A stretch of DNA of 64,000 nucleotides from Ochotona curzoniae (taxonomy: Eukaryota; Chordata; Mammalia; Lagomorpha; Ochotonidae): contig NW_024466512.1 in the NCBI RefSeq assembly GCF_017591425.1, positions 15,875,001 to 15,939,000 of the forward strand, read 5' to 3'. Both the position numbers and the translations under genes were made by a program. The notes beneath the pieces were generated by a model. The model saw only the letters and a program-made list of their open reading frames with translations. It made no database searches and had not been told where the DNA came from. Below, piece after piece: positions 45,519 to 54,479 of this stretch (position 1 is the first letter of the stretch; each line of letters begins with the position of its first letter).

Positions 45519-46330
45519 GCTTGAGGCGTCCTTGTGCAAGAAACATCATCTTTTTTTTTTTTTTGATGATTGAATTGAAACATCATCTTTAAACCCCACG
45601 TGGCAATCCCTGATGCACCGTCGTGATGCCCAGGGAAGACAGAGCGACCTGGAAATCCAGCTACTTTCTTAAGTTCACCCAACTCCTGGACGATTAACCA
45701 AAATGCTCCTTCATGGGAGCAGACAACATGGGCTCCAAGCAGATGCAGCAGATCTGCATATCCCTGCGGCGGAAGGCCATGGTGCTGATGGGCAAGAACA
45801 CCATGATGTGCAAGGTCATCCGGGGCCACCTGGAGAACTACGCGGCCCTTAAACTCCTGCCACATATGGGGCAATGTGGGTTTTGTGTTCATCAAGAAAG
45901 ACCTCACTGAGATCAGGGACATGCTGCTGGCCAACAAGATGCCCGCTGCTGCCTGTGCTGGGGCCATTGCTCTCTGTGAGTTTACTGTGCCAGCTCAGAA
46001 CACTGGTCTGGGCCTCGAGAAGACCTCTTTCTTCCAGGCTTTGGGCATCACCACCAAGATCTCCAGGGGTACCACTGAAATCCTGATGATAAAGACTGGA
46101 GACAAGGTGGGGACCAGTGAGGCCATGCTGCTCAACATGCTGAACATGTCTCCCCTCTCCTTCGGGCTGATCACCCAGCAGGTGTTCGACAATGGCAGCA
46201 TCTACAACCCTGAAGTGCTGGACAAGGATATGGGCTTTGGTCTCTTCAACTAAGCCAAAAAACAACCAGCTCAGCCTGCTTTATCTACAGAACGAAGAAA
46301 TAAACGCTTACTTCTCTTTAAAAAAATGTG
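45519..46330 (+). pseudogene. RPLP0: RPLP0 (60S acidic ribosomal protein P0) processed pseudogene with internal deletion
   Basis: The copy has a 5' UTR piece, an initiator ATG at 45626, the coding region, a stop at 46251-46253, AATAAA at 46299-46304 and a short A tract, all without introns. The first reading frame starts MPREDRATWK and meets TAA at codon 24 (45695-45697). It resumes as [14 protein letters not shown] codon is lost near 45852 and a one-base frameshift lies near 45865-45876. The second frame runs [13 protein letters not shown] through [11 protein letters not shown] 12-base loss removes four residues near 46085. At about 46218 the copy jumps from PEVLD straight to KDMGFGLFN, deleting roughly the last third of P0 except the C-terminal stalk motif. 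Parent P0 is about 317 residues. It is non-functional as written; the match to RPLP0 is clear. Confidence 0.95.
45554..45576 (-). mobile_element. Tiny poly(A)-tailed insertion in the RPLP0 retrocopy
   Basis: The 5' UTR segment GAAACATCATCTTT occurs twice (45540-45553 and 45577-45590) around an 11-T tract plus about 12 further bases. On the minus strand this reads 12 nt followed by A11. The integration point TTT^AAA on the plus strand fits the L1 endonuclease preference. This looks like an extremely 5'-truncated retroinsertion that occurred after the RPLP0 copy landed. Confidence 0.7.
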
Positions 46331-46456
46331 CGTCACACACTTCGTGTATTTTAACAGTATTGCAAGGTAGAAAGGGGTGCTGGAGAGAGAACCCGGTAGC
46401 AACAGGAGGTATGAAGAGTCCTGGCCGAGAGGATGGCCCTTGAGTCTGTTCACAGC
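46331..46456. other. Spacer between two retrocopies
   Basis: Short stretch without recognisable content between the RPLP0 copy and the NLRP-like fragment. Confidence 0.3.
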
Positions 46457-46815
46457 TCAGGCTCTTGAGTCTGTTCTCCACCCTCGCCTGCCCAGGGTTC
46501 GTGCTGGATGGTCAGGTGGGGTTTCTTCTCCGCTTACGGCCGAGAGCTGCAGCTCAGTCTCCTTCCCATAAGCACATTTGTCCAGCGCGAGCATCTTCAG
46601 ACCACAGTTGGGATGGGCCAAGTCCTCACGCAGCACCACTGCCCCATCACAGTCCAGCACAATGCCATTGAGGTGCAGGCTCAGCAGAATCTTGCAGGTT
46701 TTGAGCACCGGGGCCAGGTATTCCATACAGATGCTGGTGAGCTGACACCTCTCCAGGCTGAGACGCTGACAGTTCACAGAAATCCCCTGGAGGCAGTCAG
46801 CACTGAAGACTTTGA
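46457..46815 (-). pseudogene. NLRP-family leucine-rich-repeat fragment, intronless
   Basis: The minus strand encodes LSLERCQLTSICMEYLAPVL, then LLSLHLNGIVLDCDGAVVL, ALAHP-like DLAHPNCGLKMLALDKC, and AYGKETELQLSAVSGEE. The spacing from ERCQL to LDKCA is 57 residues, which equals one 171-bp LRR exon of NLRP genes (two LRRs), and the end resembles the NLRP C terminus (E-T-Q-LL-AV-E). In NLRP genes introns normally separate these units; here they are continuous, so a processed or retro-derived copy is likely. The reading frame continues upstream of the first LRR to about 46815 and then decays. There is no initiator ATG and no NACHT domain. Which NLRP it came from cannot be decided by eye. Confidence 0.7.
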
Positions 46816-47754
46816 AGTTTCTAAATTGTTAAGATTAGAGAAAAAAATCTCCTTAATTGTGTTCTGCATTGTGCAAATATTGTGGGAGCTAAAAATGTAA
46901 ACTACAAAAAAACGCAGGCTGCCACTCTGTTCCCCATGCCTGCTCCCCAGTTTGTGGTGAAGAACAGCAAGGATTTTTGTCCACTTGGGGAGAAAAGGTA
47001 GCCTGTCTCCCCGATTCCCCTGCCCTGCCTCTGTCCTTTTTATAACTTGCCATGCAGATCGTCCTCTCCACATCTAGGACTCATGTGGCCTTGGGTCAGA
47101 AAATAAGTCAGCAGTTGCTCACTCTTTGACACCGGGAGGATGTCCTATCCTTTTCTCCTTTTTGAGTCCACTCAGTTCTCAGGTTCATGTCTCCAAGAAC
47201 CTTGAGCTGATATTGACTCCTCTGCAACAGCCTTGATTCGTACAACATGATGCCTGCACCAGTTACCTTAGTAAAGAAAACCAGGCAACTCTTCTGCATT
47301 TATGCACAGCTTCCTTCCTGGATCCCAGTATCAAATGAAATGCCTGGCAGCAACTCTGACTCTGAGCACGAGAACTAAGGTGGTGAGCTCATTGTGTGGT
47401 CATGGAAAGTACGTTTTGTGGCTTACACTCAGATCGTCAGATACTCTCAGGATCTTATCAAAAACTATAGCAAGTCTCTTGGGATGCTTTTTGAAGTTTT
47501 AAAAGTAACTCCACGGAATTGAAGATAACTTTGCATCTTTTTTTTTTTTTTTCTGGCCACATACTGACAAAAATGGTGGTTGTGGTTGTTCCATCTTCGC
47601 TATGTTCTCAGTGCTGTGTTTGGAGCTGTAGCAATTCAGAAGCACTGTAAACCACAGCCATCGTCGCTGCAGTTTACAATTTGTGTGTTGATATATGCAT
47701 AAACACAGTGCTACTCAGGAGAGCATAAGCTAAATATCAGCATGTCAGTGGTAA
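46816..47754. other. Unique sequence, no gene recognised
   Basis: T14 tract near 47538. The minus-strand ORFs to 47299 show no domain. The left part could be the remainder of the NLRP-derived insertion but no longer encodes LRRs. Confidence 0.3.
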
Positions 47755-47960
47755 CAATTGCTATCTATTGAGCTTCTTTGCATATATGATCTTAGAATAT
47801 TACGGCTCCTAAAGTTCTCAAGTCCCCTTACCATCGTACGTATGGTAGACTGAGGTTCAGGAGTGTCAGTCCAAGCTGATATTGTCAGAAGAATGATGGA
47901 ATGGAGGGTATCTGACTCCAAACTTGCTGTCCTTTCCATGAATTAAGTGGTTCTCATTCT
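47755..47960 (+). mobile_element. MIR ancient SINE
   Basis: GCTATCTATTGAGCTTCTTTGCATATATGATCTTAGAATATTACGG, then CAAGTCCCCTTACCATCGTACGTATGGTAGACTGAGGTTCAG, then TATCTGACTCCAAACTTGCTGTCC follows the full MIR order. Confidence 0.6.
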
Positions 47961-48329
47961 TCGCTCTGCATTTGAGCCAGTGAGTTAACTTTAAAATATG
48001 GAGGTGCCTAAGCCACACTGTCAGAGAGTTTGTTCTTTTGCGGTTTGGACATTAATGTATTTGAAGAGTCTAAGATGAATATGGAGTTATCAGATTGAAG
48101 AATTTGTATACCAATACTTCCATTGTGTGGTCAAATGCTGATAAAATAAAGCATATTCTGAAGTGAGAGTTTGATGTGTGAAAATTTAGGGCAGAAGAGC
48201 TTGGGTGAGAGCATTTTTCTTAATACAAATAATTCAAATCACACATACTTGTAAGGTTAAATGTTTTGCTCCAGAGTTTCTACTGTGAGTTTTCCTGACT
48301 TAATCAGTCCTGATCTGTAAAGAAAATGT
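47961..48329. other. Unique sequence, no feature seen
   Basis: No gene, RNA or repeat signature recognised. Confidence 0.3.
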
Positions 48330-48490
48330 AAATGTTTGAAATTCTTAATATGTGCAGAGTGCTCATTACCGATCACGCTGTCTTAACCTCCTCATCTCAC
48401 TTGAGCATCACAGCAACCTGGGACATGGTGACGCAGGTAATTTATTTACCAACCAGAAAACTCCAGAGTGACAAGGTGACTCATGGAGTG
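48330..48490 (+). mobile_element. MIR-like ancient SINE fragment
   Basis: TATGTGCAGAGTGCTCATTACCGATCACGCTGTCTTAACCTCCTCATCTCACTTGAGCATCACAGCAACCTGGGACATGG... follows 'tgtgccaggcactgttctaagcgctttacatatattatctcatttaatcctcacaacaaccctg' of MIR. Confidence 0.55.
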
Positions 48491-50605
48491 TCATCTCATC
48501 GAGTGCTCACTGTATGGCACCATTCGGACTTAGCTGCTCTCACCGCATTGAAACTTCTTGGTGCAGCCATAACCCTAAGGATGAGATCATTAGGTAAAGA
48601 AGTTACTGACTGAATGTAGTGAAGGATATGACTATATTAAAAGCAATCACTGCTCTCAGAAGCACTACTTAAGCTCCTAAAACAGATGCAGCTCAGCCTG
48701 AATTATCATAATCATCCCTCTAAATAAATCATTCAGATTAACGATGCTTGCTCATAAGCTTGTGGAATGCAGATAACACATCCTTCCCCCAAGCCATTTG
48801 TGTAGGGCATTAACATGCTTCCTACCCCCTGTTCCCTCATGCAAACACGATGGCCTCAAACACCTCTGACCATCACCACGCAAAGGCAGGAGAAAGTGCG
48901 CTAAAGCACAGGCAAAGCATCGAATTAGTAGCCTTTATGAAGTTACCTTATTTGGCCTGTGCTTTCAGAAAACAAGTTGTTATAGAATAATTAATTTTGA
49001 GATGGCAGCTACAGAAAGTTTCTACAACAGAGAGGCTGAAATACCAGATGGTGCTATCAATGAATAGCAGATGTTTGCCAGTGAGCTGGGATGTGTGGTT
49101 TTAATTCCCAGGATAAAATGATTTTCCAAAACAGAAGGAGCCTAATGCTATGGGTCCCTTTGGTGGAATTAATGCATATTGTGATTTCACTGAATGAGAG
49201 AGGCAGCTCTTTCTGGGCAAGGAGGCACAAAGGAGGAGTAACTGCCTTCTTGACCTGTTGTGAACTATTTTGACTTTCTAGAGAAACCTTCAAGCAATCT
49301 GGGACTCCTAGTCCAAGGACACACAAGAAATCTGTTGCTTGGTAATTGGAGAATAAAGAAGGAAAGAATCAGGAATAGATAAAGTGACTCACATTCACAT
49401 TTAATTCTTTAAACATTGTTTCTACTTCAGTTTGCTTTCTGGAATAATTATCATTTATCGGTTATATATGAGAACACAGAATTCCCATCTTGCCATCACC
49501 AGATCTGTTTCTAACTTTTTGCGGAAACCTCAGTAGCAGCTGTGTTGTTTTGCCTTCAAACAACAATTCAGAATCCACACTGAAAACTTATTTATAGGGA
49601 AAAAATAATTGTTGCAGCCTCTAATTTCAGGGCATGTAATTGACTCAGTTGGGGCTCACATTTTTGATGGATCTACAGGTTTAATTCATGGTCATCAATA
49701 TATTCTCTGCCCCTTTGCCCCATGGTTCCTTTCTCTGGAGGCTTCCAGAATAAGACCCTGGCTTATATAGACATCACAGCTTGTCATCTCATAAAGAAAG
49801 AGACCCCTTTTCACCCCGCATACACAGTTAGTCTTTAAAGGTGGCCTCTACTTGGCCTTTTTGTATTAGCTTTTCAGTATTATGGGGGAGATGGATTAGC
49901 CATTGATTGACAGCTTGTGCCTTGTTCCCAGGTCTACATATATCCTGGGCAAGGTTATTCCTAAAATGAAGGGTATAGAGAAAGAAAAGAAAGTAATACC
50001 AGGCAGTGAGAGAGATTGATTTTGAGACTTTTTATAAATAATTTTGATTATTTCTTGGGAATGATTTTGGACAGGGTTTTTTTTCTTGTTTGCTGTCTTT
50101 ACCAAAAATTATGTTAATATAGTCAAGCTCTTGAAAATCCTATGCAAATCTCTGTTCTGATTGTAAATACACTGGAGGGTTCAAGAGTTAGCCTAATGCT
50201 GTGATTGCTTACATTGATGATATAGATGATAAAGATAAGAATTAGTAGTCATAATCAATCATCCTTTGGTTTTTAATCCCTTTGCTCACTTGGATTTTTG
50301 CAAACTTGATTAACAGTTGTCCTTGTGGTTGTCCTTATTAGTGTATTTTTCCTACCCAGAGAACCAGAAATTAGCTGTGCCATGGCCTTTGGGTCTGTTT
50401 CAAAATGCTGAACCACATGTGCACGTATGTGCACATATTCCTCAACTCTCTAGGGATCCTGATTCTCAAAGTCCATAAGAAAGCTTCTGAAGAACGAAAC
50501 ATTTGCAAAATCATCAGTTTTCAACAGCACCAGCAACTTATAGCATTCTCTTGATTAAACAAAAACAAACAAACAAAAAATCCTTATTCCTCTTAACATA
50601 CAATG
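48491..50605. other. Unique sequence, no gene recognised
   Basis: About 2.1 kb free of recognisable interspersed repeats; small ORFs only. Could hold conserved regulatory DNA, but nothing in the sequence alone shows it. Confidence 0.35.
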
Positions 50606-50611
50606 ACAATG

Positions 50612-51252
50612 GCAGGAGTTAAGGCACAGTGAGTTAGGCCACTGCTTGGGAGTCCTGCATCCCATAGTGGTCAAACATAGCTACTTCACTTTTTTGCTTT
50701 TAAAGACTTGTTTACTTTAATGGGAAAGGCAGATTTACAGAGAGAAGGAGATACAGAGAAAGATCCTCTGATCACTGATTCACTCCCCAGGTGACTGCAA
50801 GAGCTGAAGCTTGAGCAGATCTGAAGCCAGGAACTTCTTTTGGGTCTCCCATGTGGGTGAGGGTCCCAAGGCTGTGGGCCATCCTCCACTACTTTCTCAG
50901 GCTACAAGCAGGGAGCTGGATGGGAAATGGAACAACTGGGACATGAACTGGTATCGCCATGGTGTCCTGGAGTATGCAAGGTTAGGATTTAACCATTGAT
51001 CTATTGCATGGGGCCCAGCTATTTCAGCTCTGATCCAAATCCCTGGGAAGCCTTGGATAGTAGAGCAAGTATTTGAGCTCCTGCCACTGATGTGAGAAAT
51101 CTGAATGAGCTTGCTCGCGCTTGGCCTCAGTCTGGGCCAGTTCTGGCTGTTGCGGCCCTTTGGGGAGTAAACCAGCATATGGGGAATTTTTTCTCTCCCT
51201 CTGGGTGCTCTTGCCTTTCAAACCAATTAATCAATACATCTTTAAAATTACA
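50612..51252 (+). mobile_element. C-SINE, divergent old subfamily, sense, split by a younger SINE
   Basis: The 5' part GGCAGGAGTTAAGGCACAGTG ... CATAGCTACTTCAC (50612-50691) and the 3' part AGCTATTTCAGCTCTGATCC ... CATCTTTAAAATTA (51016-51252) together form one old SINE. The middle is occupied by an antisense SINE. Confidence 0.75.
50694..51015 (-). mobile_element. C-SINE, intermediate, nested inside an older SINE
   Basis: Starts TTTTAAAGACTTGTTTACTTTAATGGGAAAGGCAG, includes CTGAAGCCAGGAACTTCTTTTGG, and ends GATCTATTGCATGGGGCCC. The flank AGCTACTTCA (left) and AGCTATTTCA (right) is the target duplication with one change. Confidence 0.85.
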
Positions 51253-51554
51253 GCAATTAGAAAATGAAATATTTCTCACCATTTCGATTCTAACTTGAAG
51301 TTCTTGAGTTAGCAATGAAGAATGAAGATAATGTTCATGGCATTGGTGGTGAGAAAGGACAATGGAAACAGTATATTTGAAACATTAAAATCTCTCCTTA
51401 CGAATATTCCTTTATAGTTTTACAAAGAGAAGCAGCAAGATCTTCAAGTAGCATTTAATTAGTATGTACCAAATATACAATGCCATATTGGATGTTCTCC
51501 AGGATAAAAAATACCAGACACGCCCATTTGCCTCATTGTCCTTTCCATCATTAT
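51253..51554. other. Unique sequence, no feature seen
   Basis: No gene or repeat signature recognised. Confidence 0.3.
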
Positions 51555-51660
51555 AACAGTTAACATTTACTGAGGATTTGAATATCCTAGGCATAGTCTT
51601 AAGCATTATATTTATTGCTTCATTTAATTATCACAAGTCTACAAAGTAGGCAATTAGCCA
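51555..51660 (+). mobile_element. MIR ancient SINE fragment
   Basis: ACAGTTAACATTTACTGAGGATTTGAATATCCTAGGCATAGTCTTAAGCATTATATTTATTGCTTCATTTAATTATCACAAG follows the 5' half of MIR closely. It ends just before the promoter-like segment. Confidence 0.65.
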
Positions 51661-51699
51661 GCGGCTCCTCATTACAAGCAAGTGAGGCCGTTTTAAAAC

Positions 51700-51880
51700 C
51701 AGCCTTAACAATAACAGCTGTAGCAACAGCCCCAAGGAGGGGCGAGCTGGCCTAGGTCAGTCAGAGGTCAACAGGCCAGAACTTGTTCCTTTGGCCACTC
51801 CCTTCGTCTGTGTGTTAGTTTCAGGCCCTTTCCACGCTCAAGCTTTCGTTAAAAAGCAGAGCCATTTGAGGTTTCCACAA
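51700..51880 (+). promoter_or_regulatory. Candidate promoter (plus strand)
   Basis: An E box CAGCTG near 51715, a G-rich stretch CCAAGGAGGGGCG, the DR5 element, TTTGGCCACTCCC and a TATA-like GTTAAAAAGC at 51848-51857 precede the exon-like segment. The stretch is repeat-free between a MIR and a unique intron-like region. There are no CpG-island features, so if real it is a tissue-restricted rather than a housekeeping promoter. Confidence 0.4.
51754..51770 (+). promoter_or_regulatory. Perfect AGGTCA direct repeat with 5-bp spacing (DR5, RARE type)
   Basis: AGGTCA GTCAG AGGTCA. Both half-sites are the exact consensus for nuclear receptors, and five-base spacing is the preferred spacing of retinoic-acid receptor/RXR dimers. 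It lies about 90 bp upstream of a TATA-like box and about 190 bp upstream of a splice-donor-like site. Function is inferred from the motif and its position only. Confidence 0.55.
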
Positions 51881-51960
51881 GCAGCCGGAGCAGCAGTCAG
51901 ACCTACCTGCTGCCCCTGTGGCATCCTAAAGAAGCTGACGGGCCCTGCTTACGTCCACAG
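51880..51960 (+). other. Candidate non-coding first exon ending in a strong splice donor
   Basis: GC-rich sequence from about 51880 to ...GTCCACAG|GTAAGC, a near-optimal donor (51960/51961). Its start, about 25-30 bp after the TATA-like box, is inferred from the spacing. No long ORF starts within it, so it would be 5' UTR. I do not recognise the gene. Confidence 0.35.
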
Positions 51961-52332
51961 GTAAGCTTTATCTTTGTCTTCATTTCAAAGGAAAGTATTA
52001 AAATTGCAAGAGCACGTCTGTGGCATGCGGCAATGACTTTCTCCATAAACCTAGGTCACTGATACATGACAATGCCTTGGTCAAAGATAGATTCTTCAAC
52101 TAAATTCTGTCATCAAAAATGAGGGGAACACAGGATGCTATAAGATGAATTATGAAAGAATAAAGAGCATTTAGTTAAGCATTGAAAGAAAAGTCTGAGT
52201 GTGGGAGGAGGGGGCTTTGCTTAGAGTGAAGGGTGAGTTTTTTTTTTTCCCCCTAGTTCTTGTTTTAACTTTATTTCCAGAATTGTAAAGCTTACAGTTG
52301 CGAAGAGGTGGGTCTGACCAGGCTCGGCTATT

Positions 52333-52369
<37 letters not shown>

Positions 52370-53533
52370 CAAAACCACTGTGGTTCCAGGTTCCTTCTCT
52401 GAAAAACATAGGGGCTAACACCTGCTCCCCCATCTCACAGTGTTCTTGAGGGTCTGACACAGGAATGGAAACGCGGAAGCATCTTGAAAAGTAAAAAACA
52501 AGCAAACCAAAAACACTGCTTAAATGGATAATTGAATAAGTTTTCTTTTCTTATATGTGCGTCTTCCTGGTCATGGAATGAGCAGTGTTTCCTCTGACAA
52601 CCTTCCTAAGCTCAGAGGAAGTGGGACCCCATCACCACAGCACTTTTATAAGCCTGCTACTGGAAACACAACCCTTGCAGCGATATATCCGATATACCCC
52701 CCTATGTCTATCCTGTTCCAAATTGGACGCTCTCTTTGCTGGCCAATCCCCTGCAGCAGGATTACTAAAGGACATTTCCTGCCCAACAGAAGTTTTGCTT
52801 GCAACAGCAGGTTGTCTTTCTGGATGCCCTTTCCTGGTGATTAATTCCTAGCTTAGGCGTCTCATCTGGATCGTGAACAAGCTGTGTAGAATCCCTCCTG
52901 CAGACACCCCAAGTGCTTCACAGTCTCTTCCTAGTGACTCCAAATGAGAAAGACGTGTCAGTTGAAGCTGAAAGAGCATCCCTTGCTCTGAGGCAAAGGG
53001 ATGAAATACTGTAGTTTGAAAGAACAAATTCAAGATGTCGCATGTTAAAGCAAGGACATTCAGACTTTATAAGTGGTCCATGTGGTCAAGTGGAGTTGTT
53101 GGCAGAGTGGTAGCAAAAAGAGAAAAAGATACTGATGTCCAAGAAAGAGTGGCTCGCGCCTCAGGCCTTTGATTATTTCTTGAGTTGGGTATGTCACTCT
53201 GGTGTCCTTACGAGTGTTGGTCATACTTGTGCGTAGTCTGCAAATCTCACCTTATAATGAAATAAATGGCCCTAAATGGAATTGTGGAGTGCCGAGGCAG
53301 CAAGAGGTGGTGTTTTGCCACATGACAGCATGCTGTTGTGGTGTGCACCAGAGTCCTGGCGAGGGGGCAGAGAGAGACTCCTGTTCTGACTGTGTTCCAT
53401 CCTTAGATCCATGGTTGGGATACAACAGTGAGTGGAAGAACTCTGAGCATGAGAGATGCAAAAAACATATAGAAGTGAAAGACAGCAGATAGAGATACAG
53501 GGGCTAAATGACATAGCGGTGAGTTTAATACTT
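51961..53533. other. Unique sequence, intron-like, with a CA repeat
   Basis: No recognisable interspersed repeat. Contains the CA microsatellite at 52334-52368. ORFs at 52557-52851 and 53202-53514 overlap in several frames and have no domain. Confidence 0.35.
52334..52368. repeat. (AC)n microsatellite
   Basis: About 17 uninterrupted AC dinucleotides, followed by ATCAAAACC. Confidence 0.97.
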
Positions 53534-53542
53534 AAGAGTTAT

Positions 53543-53850
53543 AGGGCCCGGCGCAGTGGCGCAGTGGTGCAGGTCCTCACCTTGCATGCCCGGGATCCCA
53601 TATGGGCGCCGGTTCTAATCCCGGCAGCCCCGCTTCCCTTCCAGCTCCCTGCCTGTGGCCCGGGAAAGCAGTCGAGGACGGCCCAAGGCTTTGGGACCCT
53701 GCACCAGTGTGGGAGACCCAGAAGAGGCTCCTGGCTTCGGATTGGCATAGTATCGGCCAGTTGCGCTCACTTGGGGAGTGAATCATTGGACGGAAGATCT
53801 TCCTCTCTGTCTCTCCTCTCTGTATATCCGCCTTTCCAATAAAAAAAGAA
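53543..53850 (+). mobile_element. C-SINE, young subfamily, full length, sense
   Basis: GGGCCCGGCGCAGTGGCGCAG at the 5' end, B box GGTTCTAATCC at 53611-53621, GGCCCGGGAAAGCAGTCGAGG and TTTCCAATAAAAAAAGAAAA. CpGs are largely intact. A 9-bp duplication AAGAGTTAT is at 53534-53542 and 53851-53859. The next insertion on its right uses the same target word. Confidence 0.95.
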
Positions 53851-53867
53851 AAGAGTTATGGTGAGGA

Positions 53868-53918
53868 GTCTACGGCCATACCACCCTGAACGCGCCTGAT
53901 CTCGTCTGATCTCGGAAG
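53868..53918 (+). pseudogene. 5S rRNA 5' fragment, tailless retropseudogene
   Basis: Fifty-one bases match the first 51 nucleotides of vertebrate 5S rRNA from GTCTACGGCCATACC through GATCTCGGAAG, with one change (C to T at 5S position 30, window 53897). It is flanked by a perfect 19-bp direct repeat AAGAGTTATGGTGAGGAGT at 53851-53869 and 53916-53934. The repeat overlaps the 5S start by GT and the 5S end by AAG. There is no A tail. The internal promoter of a 5S gene (A, IE and C boxes, roughly positions 50-97) is absent, so it is not transcribable as a 5S gene. Confidence 0.93.
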
Positions 53919-53934
53919 AGTTATGGTGAGGAGT

Positions 53935-54479
53935 GTCAGAAAAATGAAACCAGGCGGATGACGAACAAGCACTTTCTACGAAGTAGGAGCTGCAGGTTAG
54001 GAGCCGAAATTGAAAGCTGCTGCTTTTTATTATTCACTCATCTTGATCTCTTACTTCACTATGAGCTTATACCACGTTAGGTAGTTAATGAGTAATACGT
54101 AGTGTAGAAGGACCTAAGCTGAGATGGAACAGGAACTCAATCCTGGCCAGTGCTTTGTGGTCTGTGAGTCTACAGTTTAGACAATCAGAAAATAATGATG
54201 GTGGCGAGGCTTGAGATCCTAGCGTGTCTCGGGCACCCCCCTCCCCCGCACCCCAACAGCTGCTACCTGCCTGTGGCTTGGCATCAGCTTTGCAGCCACC
54301 TTCCCCAGTGCCATGCTTCAGCCGTGAAGATGCCCTTTTTTTCCCTTCAAATGCTCCATGTCACTTTGCCTTTAGTATCCAAACTGCACAGCTGATCCCT
54401 CTGCCTGGCTTAGGAGAGCTAATCTTATTCTATGCCGCAGTTATCTTATAAATGGGGAATTAGAGTGCCATGGATCAGT
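53935..54479. other. Unique sequence, no gene recognised
   Basis: No repeat or gene signature. Overlapping ORFs at 54195-54451 have no domain. Confidence 0.35.

Noticed and set aside
46508..46900. 130-aa plus-strand ORF opposite the NLRP-like fragment
   Set aside because: It is the antisense shadow of the NLRP-like reading frame, which has the recognisable LRR pattern.
53868..53918. A functional 5S rRNA gene
   Set aside because: Only the first 51 nt are present; the internal promoter and the 3' half are missing.
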